DNA from: Candidatus Zixiibacteriota bacterium
Lineage (GTDB): Bacteria > Zixibacteria > MSB-5A5 > GN15 > FEB-12
Length of the DNA stretch: 46,074 nucleotides
Direction of reading: 5' to 3'
NCBI GenBank assembly: GCA_024276275.1
Contig: JAJRXM010000005.1
Location: forward strand, 1-46,074
Position numbers and translations under genes: made by a program. The notes beneath the pieces are model-generated. The model had not been told where the DNA came from. It did no database searches and saw only the letters and a list, made by a program, of their open reading frames with translations. The first letter of the stretch is position 1, and every line of letters starts with the position of its first letter. Positions 26,095 through 34,155 of the stretch are shown here, piece by piece.

Positions 26095-26483
26095 GGGTAT
26101 CCCATCCGCTTGTAGCGGGTTGAGTATAGTCTCTCCTCTGTTTTAGCATCATCAGATGTAAATAACGAATGACCTGAATAAATTGTCAATTATAAAATGA
26201 CTGGATTCCAAATCAAGTTTGGAATGACATCGGGAGAGCTTGGAATGACAACATATTTATTGTGTATAAACTGATAAATAACTGAATGTCAATTACAAAA
26301 ACATAAGATTGCCACACTCCCTTCGGTCGTTCGCAATGACTGCTAAACCGTAAGGAATACAGGACTCCATTCAATAGTAGGGGCGTTTTATAAAACGCCC
26401 CTACATGAGACAGGGCAATGCCCTATCGTTACAAAATATGACAAGGCAATGTCCTGTTAGTACAAAACATTCACAATCGGAAA
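26095..26483. repeat. Dense cluster of palindromic and tandem repeats
   Basis: No gene in about 390 bases. In order: CCGCT-TGT-AGCGG hairpin near 26107; CTGGATTCCAAATCAAGTTT continuing GGAATGACA at 26201-26229; AACATAAGATTGCC...TTCGCAATGACTGCTAAA at 26299-26346; a perfect 28-base palindrome GTAGGGGCGTTTTA/TAAAACGCCCCTAC at 26377-26404; then a tandem pair of about 33 bases at 26405-26437 and 26438-26470 (ACAGGGCAATGCCCTATCGT and ACAAGGCAATGTCCTGTTAG), each with its own small palindrome and each followed by TACAAAA. Confidence 0.7.
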
Positions 26484-28592
26484 TTAATTCTGTGCGAGAC
26501 TCTCTTCAAAGCGTTTGGTTTTGGCAATCATACCGATAAGCTCTATTAGTTCATCCGACTGACGTTCGCCTAAAAGTTCAGCAGCAATGTTCAGCAAGTC
26601 TTGCGGGTCGGAACCTTTTGCCCAGTAAGATTTGCGAAGTATCTCCGCATATTCTGCCGCAACCGTTGCGAGTTTGAACTCATACGATGCGTTTTGAAAT
26701 GCCGAATGAAACATTGATTTCCTCAGTCCTCTGTTTATTTCAGATACTTCTTTACCGCTGTCATCTTTGTAACGTACATACACCGTACCGACATAATCGG
26801 AACGGATTTGCTTATGAAACTTTACCTCATAGAGTGCGGTTACTTCGTGTCCGGCACCAATCTCGCCGCCGTCTTCTTTGTCATCACGAAACTTATTATC
26901 GGCAACATCACGGTTTTCATATCCAAGCAGACGGTACGACCGCACAACCTGCGGATTAAAGTCTACCTGAATTTTTACATCACGGGCAATCACCTGCAAG
27001 TTACCGGTTAAGTTTTCGATAAAGATTCGTTTTGCTTCTTTAATATCATCTACATAGGCATAGGAACCGTTCCCTTTGTTGCCCAGTTTTTCCATCAGAA
27101 CATCGTTGTAGTTTCCCATCCCAAACCCGATTGCTGATAAAGTTATACCTTGGTCGGCATATTTTTTTATCTGTTTTAGTATTTGGTCCGGTCCTGTTGT
27201 TCCGACATTAGCGACACCGTCGGAACAAAGAATTATCCTGTTGATTTTTCCGCTTTCAAAGTATCTTTGTGCCATTTCGTAGCCCATCTTGATACCTTGT
27301 TCGGCATTGGTTGCTCCAGCAGTATTAAGAGATTCAATAGCACGAATAATTTCAGCACGGTTCCGAATAGAGGTAGGCTGCAGTCGCACTTCCCCACGAG
27401 AACCATAGACAACAATCCCGACTTTATCATTTTGATTCAACTCATCCACAAGCATCCTGAGAGCTTTTCTCACTAAACCTAAACGGTTACCACTTGACAT
27501 AGAACCGGAGATGTCGACAACAAAAACCAAGTTGGCATCTTTACGGTTTTCCTTGGCAATCTCTTTGCCTTTGATACCGATTTTTATAAGTTGACTGTTG
27601 GAACCGAATTTAGACGGAGCCCCTTCAAAGAAAATAGAAAATGGTTGATTGCGTGGCGGAGCATAATTGTATTTGAAGTGATTGACAAATTCTTCGGTAC
27701 GGATTGCTTCGTTCGGCGGAAGGTTCCCGCTTTTGAGATATGAACGAGCCATCACATAAGATGCGTCGTCTACATCAATAGCAAATGTTGAAAGACGGTC
27801 ATCTTCGGTATCAACAAACGGGTTGACCCCATAATTTTTAAAGAACATCGCATCAAACGGTTCACCGTTGACAATAGCATTACCGCCATGGGCAGGGGAA
27901 CTTAAATTATCATTACTAGAAATAGCAGGAGTAGGTCTATAAATTCTAGTATATCGTTTGCCACTTTGAGGAACCGATTGTAATTGAATCTCTGATTGTC
28001 CAAGTCCGGTAACCGGATCACCCATAGGGGCACCGTCTACTATGTAACCGACCTCGTAAGCCCGACCACCTTTTATGAAAACTTCACCCTTGTCATTAGT
28101 TACAACACCTGAAACAGAAGATAATAATTCATCAACAGTTGTAACCGGTGCAGTTTTTTTTTGTTCCTTACCGATTACGACTTGATTTGAAGTTTTAAAC
28201 TTATCTAAAATATCATGCTTGGCTGTTACTTCAATTGTCTTACCTATCTCTTTAACACTTTTAGTTAATTGTACCGAGATAACTGTAAACGTGTCAGCGG
28301 TAACGACAATGTTTGTAACTTCCTCTGTGTTAAAGTCAAGGTGTGAAATTCTTAAAGAATACACACCCGGTCTAAGGCGTTTGATAAGATACTTCCCGTC
28401 AAAATCCGATATTGCCCCCGTCGAGGTTCCTACTACCATAATAGATGCCCCGACAACCGGGTCACCGGTTTTTATATTAGTTAAGGTTCCTTGTATCCGG
28501 CCGGTTTCCTGAGAGCCGGCATCAATCATGGCGTTTGCAACAAGCAGAAGTGTAAGGAGTAAAAGATACGGAATGATTTTTTTTAGGCACAT
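26484..28592 (-). CDS. von Willebrand factor A protein (YfbK-like) fused to a TonB-receptor-like N-terminus
   Basis: Exported 702-residue protein. Residues 1-28 form a signal peptide. Residues 30-112 are a carboxypeptidase-regulatory-like sandwich (GRIQGTLTNIKTGDPVVGAS, FDGKYLIKRLRPGVYSLRIS). Residues 125-205 resemble a receptor plug: VDELLSSVSGV, then EVFIKGGRAYEVGYIVDGAP. Residues about 245-335 match the YfbK N-terminal region (FVDTEDDRLSTFAIDVDDASYV, RTEEFVNHFKYNY). The vWA domain follows with an intact MIDAS: DISGSMS (DxSxS), the Thr in GATNAEQG and Asp in CSDGVANVG. The C-terminus, with LGYENRDVADNKFRDD and AAEYAEILR, fits DUF3520. No barrel is present. Start ATG has GGAGG ahead. Likely a periplasmic metal-dependent adhesion or scaffold protein; partner unknown. 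Confidence 0.88.
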   Translation of the reverse strand: MCLKKIIPYLLLLTLLLVANAMIDAGSQETGRIQGTLTNIKTGDPVVGASIMVVGTSTGAISDFDGKYLIKRLRPGVYSLRISHLDFNTEEVTNIVVTADTFTVISVQLTKSVKEIGKTIEVTAKHDILDKFKTSNQVVIGKEQKKTAPVTTVDELLSSVSGVVTNDKGEVFIKGGRAYEVGYIVDGAPMGDPVTGLGQSEIQLQSVPQSGKRYTRIYRPTPAISSNDNLSSPAHGGNAIVNGEPFDAMFFKNYGVNPFVDTEDDRLSTFAIDVDDASYVMARSYLKSGNLPPNEAIRTEEFVNHFKYNYAPPRNQPFSIFFEGAPSKFGSNSQLIKIGIKGKEIAKENRKDANLVFVVDISGSMSSGNRLGLVRKALRMLVDELNQNDKVGIVVYGSRGEVRLQPTSIRNRAEIIRAIESLNTAGATNAEQGIKMGYEMAQRYFESGKINRIILCSDGVANVGTTGPDQILKQIKKYADQGITLSAIGFGMGNYNDVLMEKLGNKGNGSYAYVDDIKEAKRIFIENLTGNLQVIARDVKIQVDFNPQVVRSYRLLGYENRDVADNKFRDDKEDGGEIGAGHEVTALYEVKFHKQIRSDYVGTVYVRYKDDSGKEVSEINRGLRKSMFHSAFQNASYEFKLATVAAEYAEILRKSYWAKGSDPQDLLNIAAELLGERQSDELIELIGMIAKTKRFEESLAQN

Positions 28593-28745
28593 AATCCACC
28601 TCCCATAAAAGGGTTTTTGTTTTATCTATCGAGGGGATTACAATATATAGACTGATTTCTTCCCTAAAATGTTTAGTTTTTTCGAATATATTTGTAAGTT
28701 GTTGGTGTGTATATCTGAAAGTATTGAAAATAAAAATTAGAATAC

Positions 28746-28769
28746 AGCGTTTTATAAAACGCCCCTACA
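28746..28769. repeat. Truncated copy of the GGGGCGTTTTATAAAACGCCCC palindrome
   Basis: AGCGTTTTATAAAACGCCCC then TACA. It matches the palindrome at 26377-26404 but has lost the first GTAGGG. It lies just past the stop of the DUF1648 gene. Confidence 0.65.
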
Positions 28770-28777
28770 AGAGTTAT

Positions 28778-29290
28778 TCAACGAAGGGTGTACCCTTTTC
28801 GGAAATACCAAATTATCGTTACAATAATTGCTCCGACAAAAAGCATTGGAGAACTCCCAAGGGTTTGGGCATTTCCAAGAGCTATCTCAATTGATTGATA
28901 ACAGAAAAAAGTCATCATGAGTACAATCTCACATTTCAAATATAGAATAAACCGCCAAACCAGTTTAATTTGTCTTTCCAAGTTTTCTTCTGTCAACTGC
29001 CAAGGGACATTCATAAGATGAGGATACCTATAGACCAAAGAGATAAGTCCAAAAAGAAAAACGGACAGTATCGGAAAAAGAAGAAGTATGTTTTTGCCGC
29101 CGAAACCGTCAGGTTCTCCCGACAGATTAAAATGTACCGGGATTGTTTCGGGAATTTGTTCCCAATAATAGAAAAGTGAAATAATTTGATAGAGAATGAT
29201 GAAAATCAAAACGAGATCAACGCTATATTCGTATCGTTCTCTTTTCAGTTCAAGCTTTTTAGAATATGTTATTAAATTATCAGGTAATAT
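28778..29290 (-). CDS. DUF1648 domain membrane protein, non-canonical start
   Basis: Small membrane protein with the DUF1648 signature: two aromatic residues, then IPETIPVHFNLSGEPDGFGG, after the first helix. Helices are visible at about residues 26-44, 70-87, 112-130 and 142-158. DUF1648 proteins accompany SdpI-type immunity/signalling proteins or occur alone; the role is unknown. The only conventional start in frame, TTG at 29209, falls inside the first helix and lacks a Shine-Dalgarno. Extending upstream adds ILPDNLITYSKKLELKRERY, a basic N-terminus as in homologues, and reaches AAAGGAG with ATA at 29290 (7 bases away) or CTG at 29293 (4 bases away). I use 29290. Only the start is in doubt; the gene itself is sound. 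Confidence 0.7.
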   Translation of the reverse strand: MLPDNLITYSKKLELKRERYEYSVDLVLIFIILYQIISLFYYWEQIPETIPVHFNLSGEPDGFGGKNILLLFPILSVFLFGLISLVYRYPHLMNVPWQLTEENLERQIKLVWRFILYLKCEIVLMMTFFCYQSIEIALGNAQTLGSSPMLFVGAIIVTIIWYFRKGYTLR

Positions 29291-29311
29291 CAGATAACTC
29301 CTTTGTCAATA

Positions 29312-29437
29312 AGTAGGTCGTGGTTCCGTTGGTTTGAAATCGTCAGATTTCAAAATCGAGAAACCCGACATCTTTGTAAAAATTATTGTCGGGTTTCTCA
29401 CAATTATATTTTTTTAGAATCGGAACACCGACCTACT
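29312..29437. repeat. Cloverleaf-like nested inverted-repeat element
   Basis: Outer arms AGTAGGTCGTGGTTCCG (29312-29328) and CGGAACACCGACCTACT (29421-29437) pair at 15 of 17 positions. Inside are two perfect hairpins side by side: TTTGAAATC/GATTTCAAA (29333-29354) and GAGAAACCCGACA/TGTCGGGTTTCTC (29358-29399, 13-base stem). The arrangement is a three-way junction. It lies between the 3' end of the transglutaminase gene and the DUF1648 gene on the same strand, where it could end transcription. The outer arm shares GTAGGTCG with the repeat at 44042. Confidence 0.75.
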
Positions 29438-29449
29438 ACAAAATAATTT

Positions 29450-31096
29450 CTACCACCAGACCTGATTACCGTCTTTGTCGATAGTGAAGATACGTTCTTC
29501 TTTATCAGACCCTTCAGCAATCAACCAGTAGAGACCACCCGTTGGTACGTCTTTAAAAACTAAAGGTTTGTCATCAACAGCGGTTTGTTTGCCAAGAGAT
29601 TGCCAGCCTGTTTTTTTTTCAAATGTCATAAGATGATAATTGTTAGAATCACCTTCCCAATAGAACAATTCATAAACTTTACCGTTTTCAAAACTTGATT
29701 GTATTGCTCCATCAGTTGATTTTATTAACTTTCTTTTTGTAGTTGAATATAGCTTCATTTTTTTCTTTTTCTTTTTGTCAATTGACAACCATTCTATTGA
29801 CCCATCTTTTTTCAGAAGCATTGGAGAGTATCCGTTTAAGGGGATAACTTTTCTTCCTAAATACACTGCTGGAATATAAACTACATCAGTTCCCATATCA
29901 GTAAATGACCAAATTGCTTCTTCACTAAGAGTTTCTCCAATTTGTTTTCCCCAATGTATCGGTTTCCATTCACCAGAATTAAATACACAGAGGTATGGTT
30001 TAAACCTTTCTATCTTAAATTGTATCTGCCCTATTATAAATTCAACATCAGCCACATCAGTATAATCCGCGGTTACATCCATGTAGTTTTTGCCTTTGAG
30101 CCATGGTGGGATTTCGGTACCTTCGGGAACCTGAAAAATAAGATTGTCTTTTTGTTGGTCATACGTCTTACGGTAGACTTTGCCAACCTTGCCCGACAAT
30201 TTATAATTTCCCGGTGAAGCTTCCGCTCCCATAAATGGGATAACATCCCCCTCGGCAGTTACGATTGCATTCCAGGCATGGTTGTTTCCGCTGTTTGCCC
30301 AGTATGGTGTATAGTCCGAGGTCACCGCCAGTCCGTTGGCACGCATAGCATAGATTGTGATATTGGTCATATCTTCGCATCGCCCCAGTTTGTTTTCTAT
30401 CATTTCAGAGAGTCCCTGGTCGGTCGGATGCAGATAAAAGCGTGGGTCGAAACCGAACCAAGTTTTTATATCGTCGTTAATTAGTGCGGCAGCCTCTAGC
30501 GGGTTAGATTTATTTTCCATACTGTCTGCAATATATGCATATTTGTCATAAAAGAATTTCCGCCACTGTTCAAGCGGTTCATTGGAACCGCGATAGGGAA
30601 GGATATATCTGCAGAACTGTGTGAAATCAAAATTTTTCGCCCACGGTTTTTCTTTCCATGCTAAAAACGCGTAGTCAATCTGGTTAATTAGAAAATCTGA
30701 AGTAATATTTTGCAGGTCATAAATTAGTTCTGATTTTTCATAATCAAGTTCGCCTCGTTCTTTTTCAATCTTACCGATTTCGACTTTCAGAGAATCATAA
30801 TTCGGATATGCCAAAACATCAAAATTTACATCAACATTTGCGGTATCAAACCAACGGTAGGTCGCATAAGAATGCTGTTCCATATTGGCAATTAAAAACA
30901 TAGCTGCCGTTAATTTTAGTCTGTCACCTGTTTTTTTGTAGTGGTCGATGACTTTTTGTAATTCGGGGGCATTTTCCCCTGCTTTTTCAAAAGCAATTTT
31001 AATTTCAGGTGAATCAAGAGAATATTCAAATGCTGATAGGCTTGAAATGATAAAAGTGAATATAATAAGGGTAAAAACAGCAATTAGTTTAGACAT
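29450..31096 (-). CDS. Exported transglutaminase-like (papain-fold) protein
   Basis: A 548-residue protein with a signal peptide (residues 1-22, IIFTFIISSLSAFEYS). The transglutaminase core is at about 235-320: catalytic Cys in LGRCEDMTNITIYAMRA, His in GNNHAWNAIV and an acidic partner just after in VIPFMGAEAS. Upstream is a helical region with VIDHYKKTGDRLKLTAAMF, and downstream a beta-rich C-terminus (about 345-548) of the kind seen in large FCB transglutaminase-like proteins. Such proteins may act as proteases, amidases or cross-linkers in the periplasm; which applies here is unknown. Start ATG has AAGGA 9 bases ahead. Transcribed alone or with the DUF1648 gene downstream, separated by the cloverleaf element. 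Confidence 0.85.
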   Translation of the reverse strand: MSKLIAVFTLIIFTFIISSLSAFEYSLDSPEIKIAFEKAGENAPELQKVIDHYKKTGDRLKLTAAMFLIANMEQHSYATYRWFDTANVDVNFDVLAYPNYDSLKVEIGKIEKERGELDYEKSELIYDLQNITSDFLINQIDYAFLAWKEKPWAKNFDFTQFCRYILPYRGSNEPLEQWRKFFYDKYAYIADSMENKSNPLEAAALINDDIKTWFGFDPRFYLHPTDQGLSEMIENKLGRCEDMTNITIYAMRANGLAVTSDYTPYWANSGNNHAWNAIVTAEGDVIPFMGAEASPGNYKLSGKVGKVYRKTYDQQKDNLIFQVPEGTEIPPWLKGKNYMDVTADYTDVADVEFIIGQIQFKIERFKPYLCVFNSGEWKPIHWGKQIGETLSEEAIWSFTDMGTDVVYIPAVYLGRKVIPLNGYSPMLLKKDGSIEWLSIDKKKKKKMKLYSTTKRKLIKSTDGAIQSSFENGKVYELFYWEGDSNNYHLMTFEKKTGWQSLGKQTAVDDKPLVFKDVPTGGLYWLIAEGSDKEERIFTIDKDGNQVWW

Positions 31097-31279
31097 ATTA
31101 AATCCTTACATTATAAGTATACCTTAAAATAACGGAACAAAAATTCTTTAGCAAGCATTTCAACCCGACAATCTGTTTGAAACTGAATAAATTACTTGAA
31201 AAATATCGGTTTTCAGCTTACTATTGACCATAATAATAAACCAATAATCGTCCTTTAGATAAATAATTCAGGTGTAAGT

Positions 31280-32950
31280 ATGTCACAAAGACTTAGATTT
31301 AATATTGAAGATGATCGGCTGCAGTACAGAGGTCAGAAAAAAGAATTTTCTCTCAATCAAGACAGAATAATTGAGTTTAATCATCGTCATATGTCGGTGT
31401 TAAAAAATTATGATTTACAACTGGAAGAATGTTCGATTATTACTTTGGCTGATGAGATAAACAATAAATCTAACTTAGGTGCATTACGAAACCGTCAACT
31501 CCGTCAATCTATTATTCTTTCGGCAGCTTTTTCAGCAATTGCGGTCGGACTGCATGGACGCGGGAAATTAAACGATTACCCAAAAGAACAGCATGATAAC
31601 AACTTAAAAAATAAACTGAAAAGAGCCAACGACCGCACCGCCGCCCAAGTTATGGCAGAAGTTTTACAAACTACCGCAAAAACACTCCCGATGGGTGAAG
31701 ATATATTAATAGAATCTGCTATTACAGAAGGTGCCAGGATGAAACCGGGCAAAGAAGCAGGCGGTAATCCTACTATCGCAGTCGGAGCTGTTTTCGGTAA
31801 AGAAGAACACCGAGCCCAATATGGACTCAACATGCCAACAAATGTTACTCTGCTTTCAATGGGTAACGATGTAATTGACGGTACCACAAAATCTATAACC
31901 GGCACGCACTCATCATTTACCGCTTTGTTTGTAACAGAAGCAAATATCAAACGACATTTACCTGATATTTATATCCAACGTTGGATGTCAGGTGCGTACT
32001 TTGAAAAGTTTAACCCTCGTGAAGTCAATGTCATTGAATCAGCTGAAATTATGGCAAAAGCGTATGGCATGAAAGATGTCTCTGAACTCAGTACATTTTT
32101 CTTAGACCGCCCAAGGCATCATCCTGCTATGGATGACTTAAATCAAATCGGAGTTTCGACACCGTATGATTTAGACGGTGATTTAATGCCCGGTATTTTA
32201 ATGGGGCTTGAAGGTTTACAGTTCCCCGACAAACGCGGACTCTCTTCAATGATCGGCGAAATCGGCGGTTCTGCCGAATGGGCTGTTGGAGTACTTCCGT
32301 TAGTATGGCGTGGTGGTCAGGCTATCGGAATGCTGACATCGCAATCATCATTAACAAGGAAAAATGCATCGCCTGATGATCTCTGGAATAACAGATTCCA
32401 TTTCACCGAAGAAGAATTTATGCAAATTCAGGATGCCCGTTTTGAACGGAAACCTTATTTTACTATTGAAGATATTGTTGATGATCCTTTCGCCGGAGGT
32501 ATCTCTGCTTTTGGTGCTATAACCGACAACTATTATCTTCCGTTTATTAAAGGTGTTACATTTGATAAAGATAAAAATCGTGTTTCTGTTTCTGTACTTA
32601 CCGTAAACTCATTAGGTGTAGTACAATGTTGGGATTTGACTTTCTCAGGAAAAACATCGCTAGATGCTTCTTTACAAAAGATGCTCTCCCCCAAAGAACA
32701 GTTAAACGGTTTAAAAGGTGATAAACTTGAATCTGCTATCGGTGCAATGCTTGAAGATGACTTTGCCAACGAACGGTATCATCTTTTCTTTAATAACGAA
32801 TACTATCCGGCACTTATTCCGATTAGACATCAAATGTATGTATTACATAAAGCTGTTAGTGGGTTGATTGAACGGGGAGCATTAAACCAGCAGGATAAGG
32901 AAATTGTAGAAATCACAGAACGTCTTGCTCCTCATTGGTTTACTACATAA
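31280..32950 (+). CDS. Divergent GlpX-like (class II fructose-1,6-bisphosphatase superfamily) protein
   Basis: Best match by eye is the GlpX fold, but the protein is large (556 against about 330 residues). Parallels: SAAFSAIAVGLHGRGKLND resembles the GlpX ALAAARWMGRGDK helix; MGEDILIESAITEGARM resembles the GTVVIGEGERDEAPM metal segment; GNDVIDGTTKSITG resembles the VDPLEGTNL motif; and DLDGDLMPGILMGLEG resembles the DGDVAAAI region. The Gly-Glu-Gly-Glu core is partly changed, so activity as a sugar bisphosphatase is uncertain. Another unassigned phosphatase of that superfamily is possible. No signal peptide or membrane helix. Start ATG has an imperfect Shine-Dalgarno (AGGTGTAAGT). RsmE follows after 19 bases on the same strand. 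Confidence 0.5.
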   Translation: MSQRLRFNIEDDRLQYRGQKKEFSLNQDRIIEFNHRHMSVLKNYDLQLEECSIITLADEINNKSNLGALRNRQLRQSIILSAAFSAIAVGLHGRGKLNDYPKEQHDNNLKNKLKRANDRTAAQVMAEVLQTTAKTLPMGEDILIESAITEGARMKPGKEAGGNPTIAVGAVFGKEEHRAQYGLNMPTNVTLLSMGNDVIDGTTKSITGTHSSFTALFVTEANIKRHLPDIYIQRWMSGAYFEKFNPREVNVIESAEIMAKAYGMKDVSELSTFFLDRPRHHPAMDDLNQIGVSTPYDLDGDLMPGILMGLEGLQFPDKRGLSSMIGEIGGSAEWAVGVLPLVWRGGQAIGMLTSQSSLTRKNASPDDLWNNRFHFTEEEFMQIQDARFERKPYFTIEDIVDDPFAGGISAFGAITDNYYLPFIKGVTFDKDKNRVSVSVLTVNSLGVVQCWDLTFSGKTSLDASLQKMLSPKEQLNGLKGDKLESAIGAMLEDDFANERYHLFFNNEYYPALIPIRHQMYVLHKAVSGLIERGALNQQDKEIVEITERLAPHWFTT

Positions 32951-32969
32951 CCGTGCTGTAACTTTTTAA

Positions 32970-33710
32970 ATGAATATAATAATTCTCTTTGAATCAGACA
33001 AAAAAGATGACGGTTTGTATCATCTGTCTGATTACCGAGCCGAGCATATTCGCTCTGTTTTAAAATCTCAAATAAATGACCAAATTGAAATCGGTATTTT
33101 AAACGGAGCACTTGGAACTGCATCGGTACAATCAATTGACGATGATAAGATTGTTCTATTTGACTTACAATTAAAAGAAATCCGACCTGTTGATAAAATT
33201 ATAGATATTATCGTAGCTCTCCCCCGTCCACAAACTGTAAAGAAAATTTTGTTTACCTCGGCAATGATGGGAATTCGGAATATCTTTTTTATTCGAAGTA
33301 ACCGAGTTGAAAAATCATTTTTTCACTCACCTCTTTTAGAAGAAGAAAACTATACAAAGTATTTAATCAACGGACTTCAACAAGGCAAGAATACACAAAT
33401 GCCTATTGTCTCGATTCATGATAAGTTCAAACCTTTTATGCAAGACAACCTCAGTCGGTTTTATGAAGAGAAAAACGAACAACCGTTAAAATTTCTACCT
33501 GAATTAGACGTTTCACAAACTCTTGTTGATGTCTATGATAAAAAAAACAAGCATCTGCTTGTTGCTATCGGTCCTGAAGGTGGATGGGTTCCGTTTGAGA
33601 CTGAGATGATGGAATCATTAGGTTTCCATAAATTCAAACTCGGCGATTGGACTCTTCGGGTCGAACACGCTCTGACTGCCTGCCTGGCACAGATAGGCTT
33701 GTTGAAATAA
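32970..33710 (+). CDS. rsmE: 16S rRNA (uracil-1498-N3)-methyltransferase RsmE
   Basis: SPOUT-class methyltransferase that modifies U1498 of 16S rRNA. The N-terminal PUA-like domain (HLSDYRAEHIRSVLKSQIND) precedes the knot domain: ALPRPQTVKKILFTSAMMGI, then the SAM-binding knot AIGPEGGWVPFE, then LGDWTLRVEHALTACL, all close to the family consensus. Length 246 is normal. The only oddity is an insertion with many charged residues around 155-185 (FYEEKNEQPLKF). It probably shares a transcript with the GlpX-like gene upstream (19-base gap). A GC-rich hairpin follows at 33734-33758. Confidence 0.93.
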   Translation: MNIIILFESDKKDDGLYHLSDYRAEHIRSVLKSQINDQIEIGILNGALGTASVQSIDDDKIVLFDLQLKEIRPVDKIIDIIVALPRPQTVKKILFTSAMMGIRNIFFIRSNRVEKSFFHSPLLEEENYTKYLINGLQQGKNTQMPIVSIHDKFKPFMQDNLSRFYEEKNEQPLKFLPELDVSQTLVDVYDKKNKHLLVAIGPEGGWVPFETEMMESLGFHKFKLGDWTLRVEHALTACLAQIGLLK

Positions 33711-34155
33711 GTTTAATTCTTAACCGAACTCCCCCCCTCCTATGAAGGCAGGGAGGGGATGCTATATCGTAGTTGTAGAGTTTGACAATCAATACAAAAA
33801 AGCTCTTATTAAAAACTTGTATAGATATTAAAATTGAGTAAGGTGTGCTTTGAAAATCTTTTTGATTGTAATTTGCATAGCGTTAGTAGTTTCATCTTCA
33901 GTGAATAGCCAAAATTCGTTTCAAGACAATGACTCTGTATTAAATATATATGGTGTGCTACTACTCATTAACACTACAAAACCTCATTAAACCCTCTCTT
34001 AACAATAGAGGTGTATAATAATAACATTAACAAAATTGCTACAATAAATATTACAGAAAATGATAAAAGTTATTTTGATTAGAACTTGTATTGGTCAGGC
34101 CTCGGAAAGACGTGACCTGCTTGATCGTTGTTTTCACAGGGATAACAATTGAAAA
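33711..34155. other. Spacer between rsmE and asnB with a hairpin and a possible gene remnant
   Basis: CCCCTCC and GGAGGGG arms flank TATGAAGGCAG at 33734-33758, a repeat-like hairpin without a T-run. A short signal-peptide frame at 33850-33990 is listed separately. The rest, 33991-34155, is AT-rich with no credible gene. Confidence 0.45.
33850..33990 (+). pseudogene. Probable remnant of a small exported protein gene
   Basis: A TTG behind AAGGTG opens a 46-codon frame. Its first 22 residues are a convincing signal peptide (KIFLIVICIALVVSSSVNSQ), and the rest, NSFQDNDSVLNIYGV, is ordinary. After the stop, another frame at about 34021-34080 gives INKIATINITENDKSYF before a stop. This looks like the decayed tail of one gene, but a genuine 46-residue secreted peptide is not excluded. 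No homology recognised. Confidence 0.3.

Noticed and set aside
26377-26470. CRISPR array
   Set aside because: Only two diverged tandem units with no spacers of uniform length and no cas genes.
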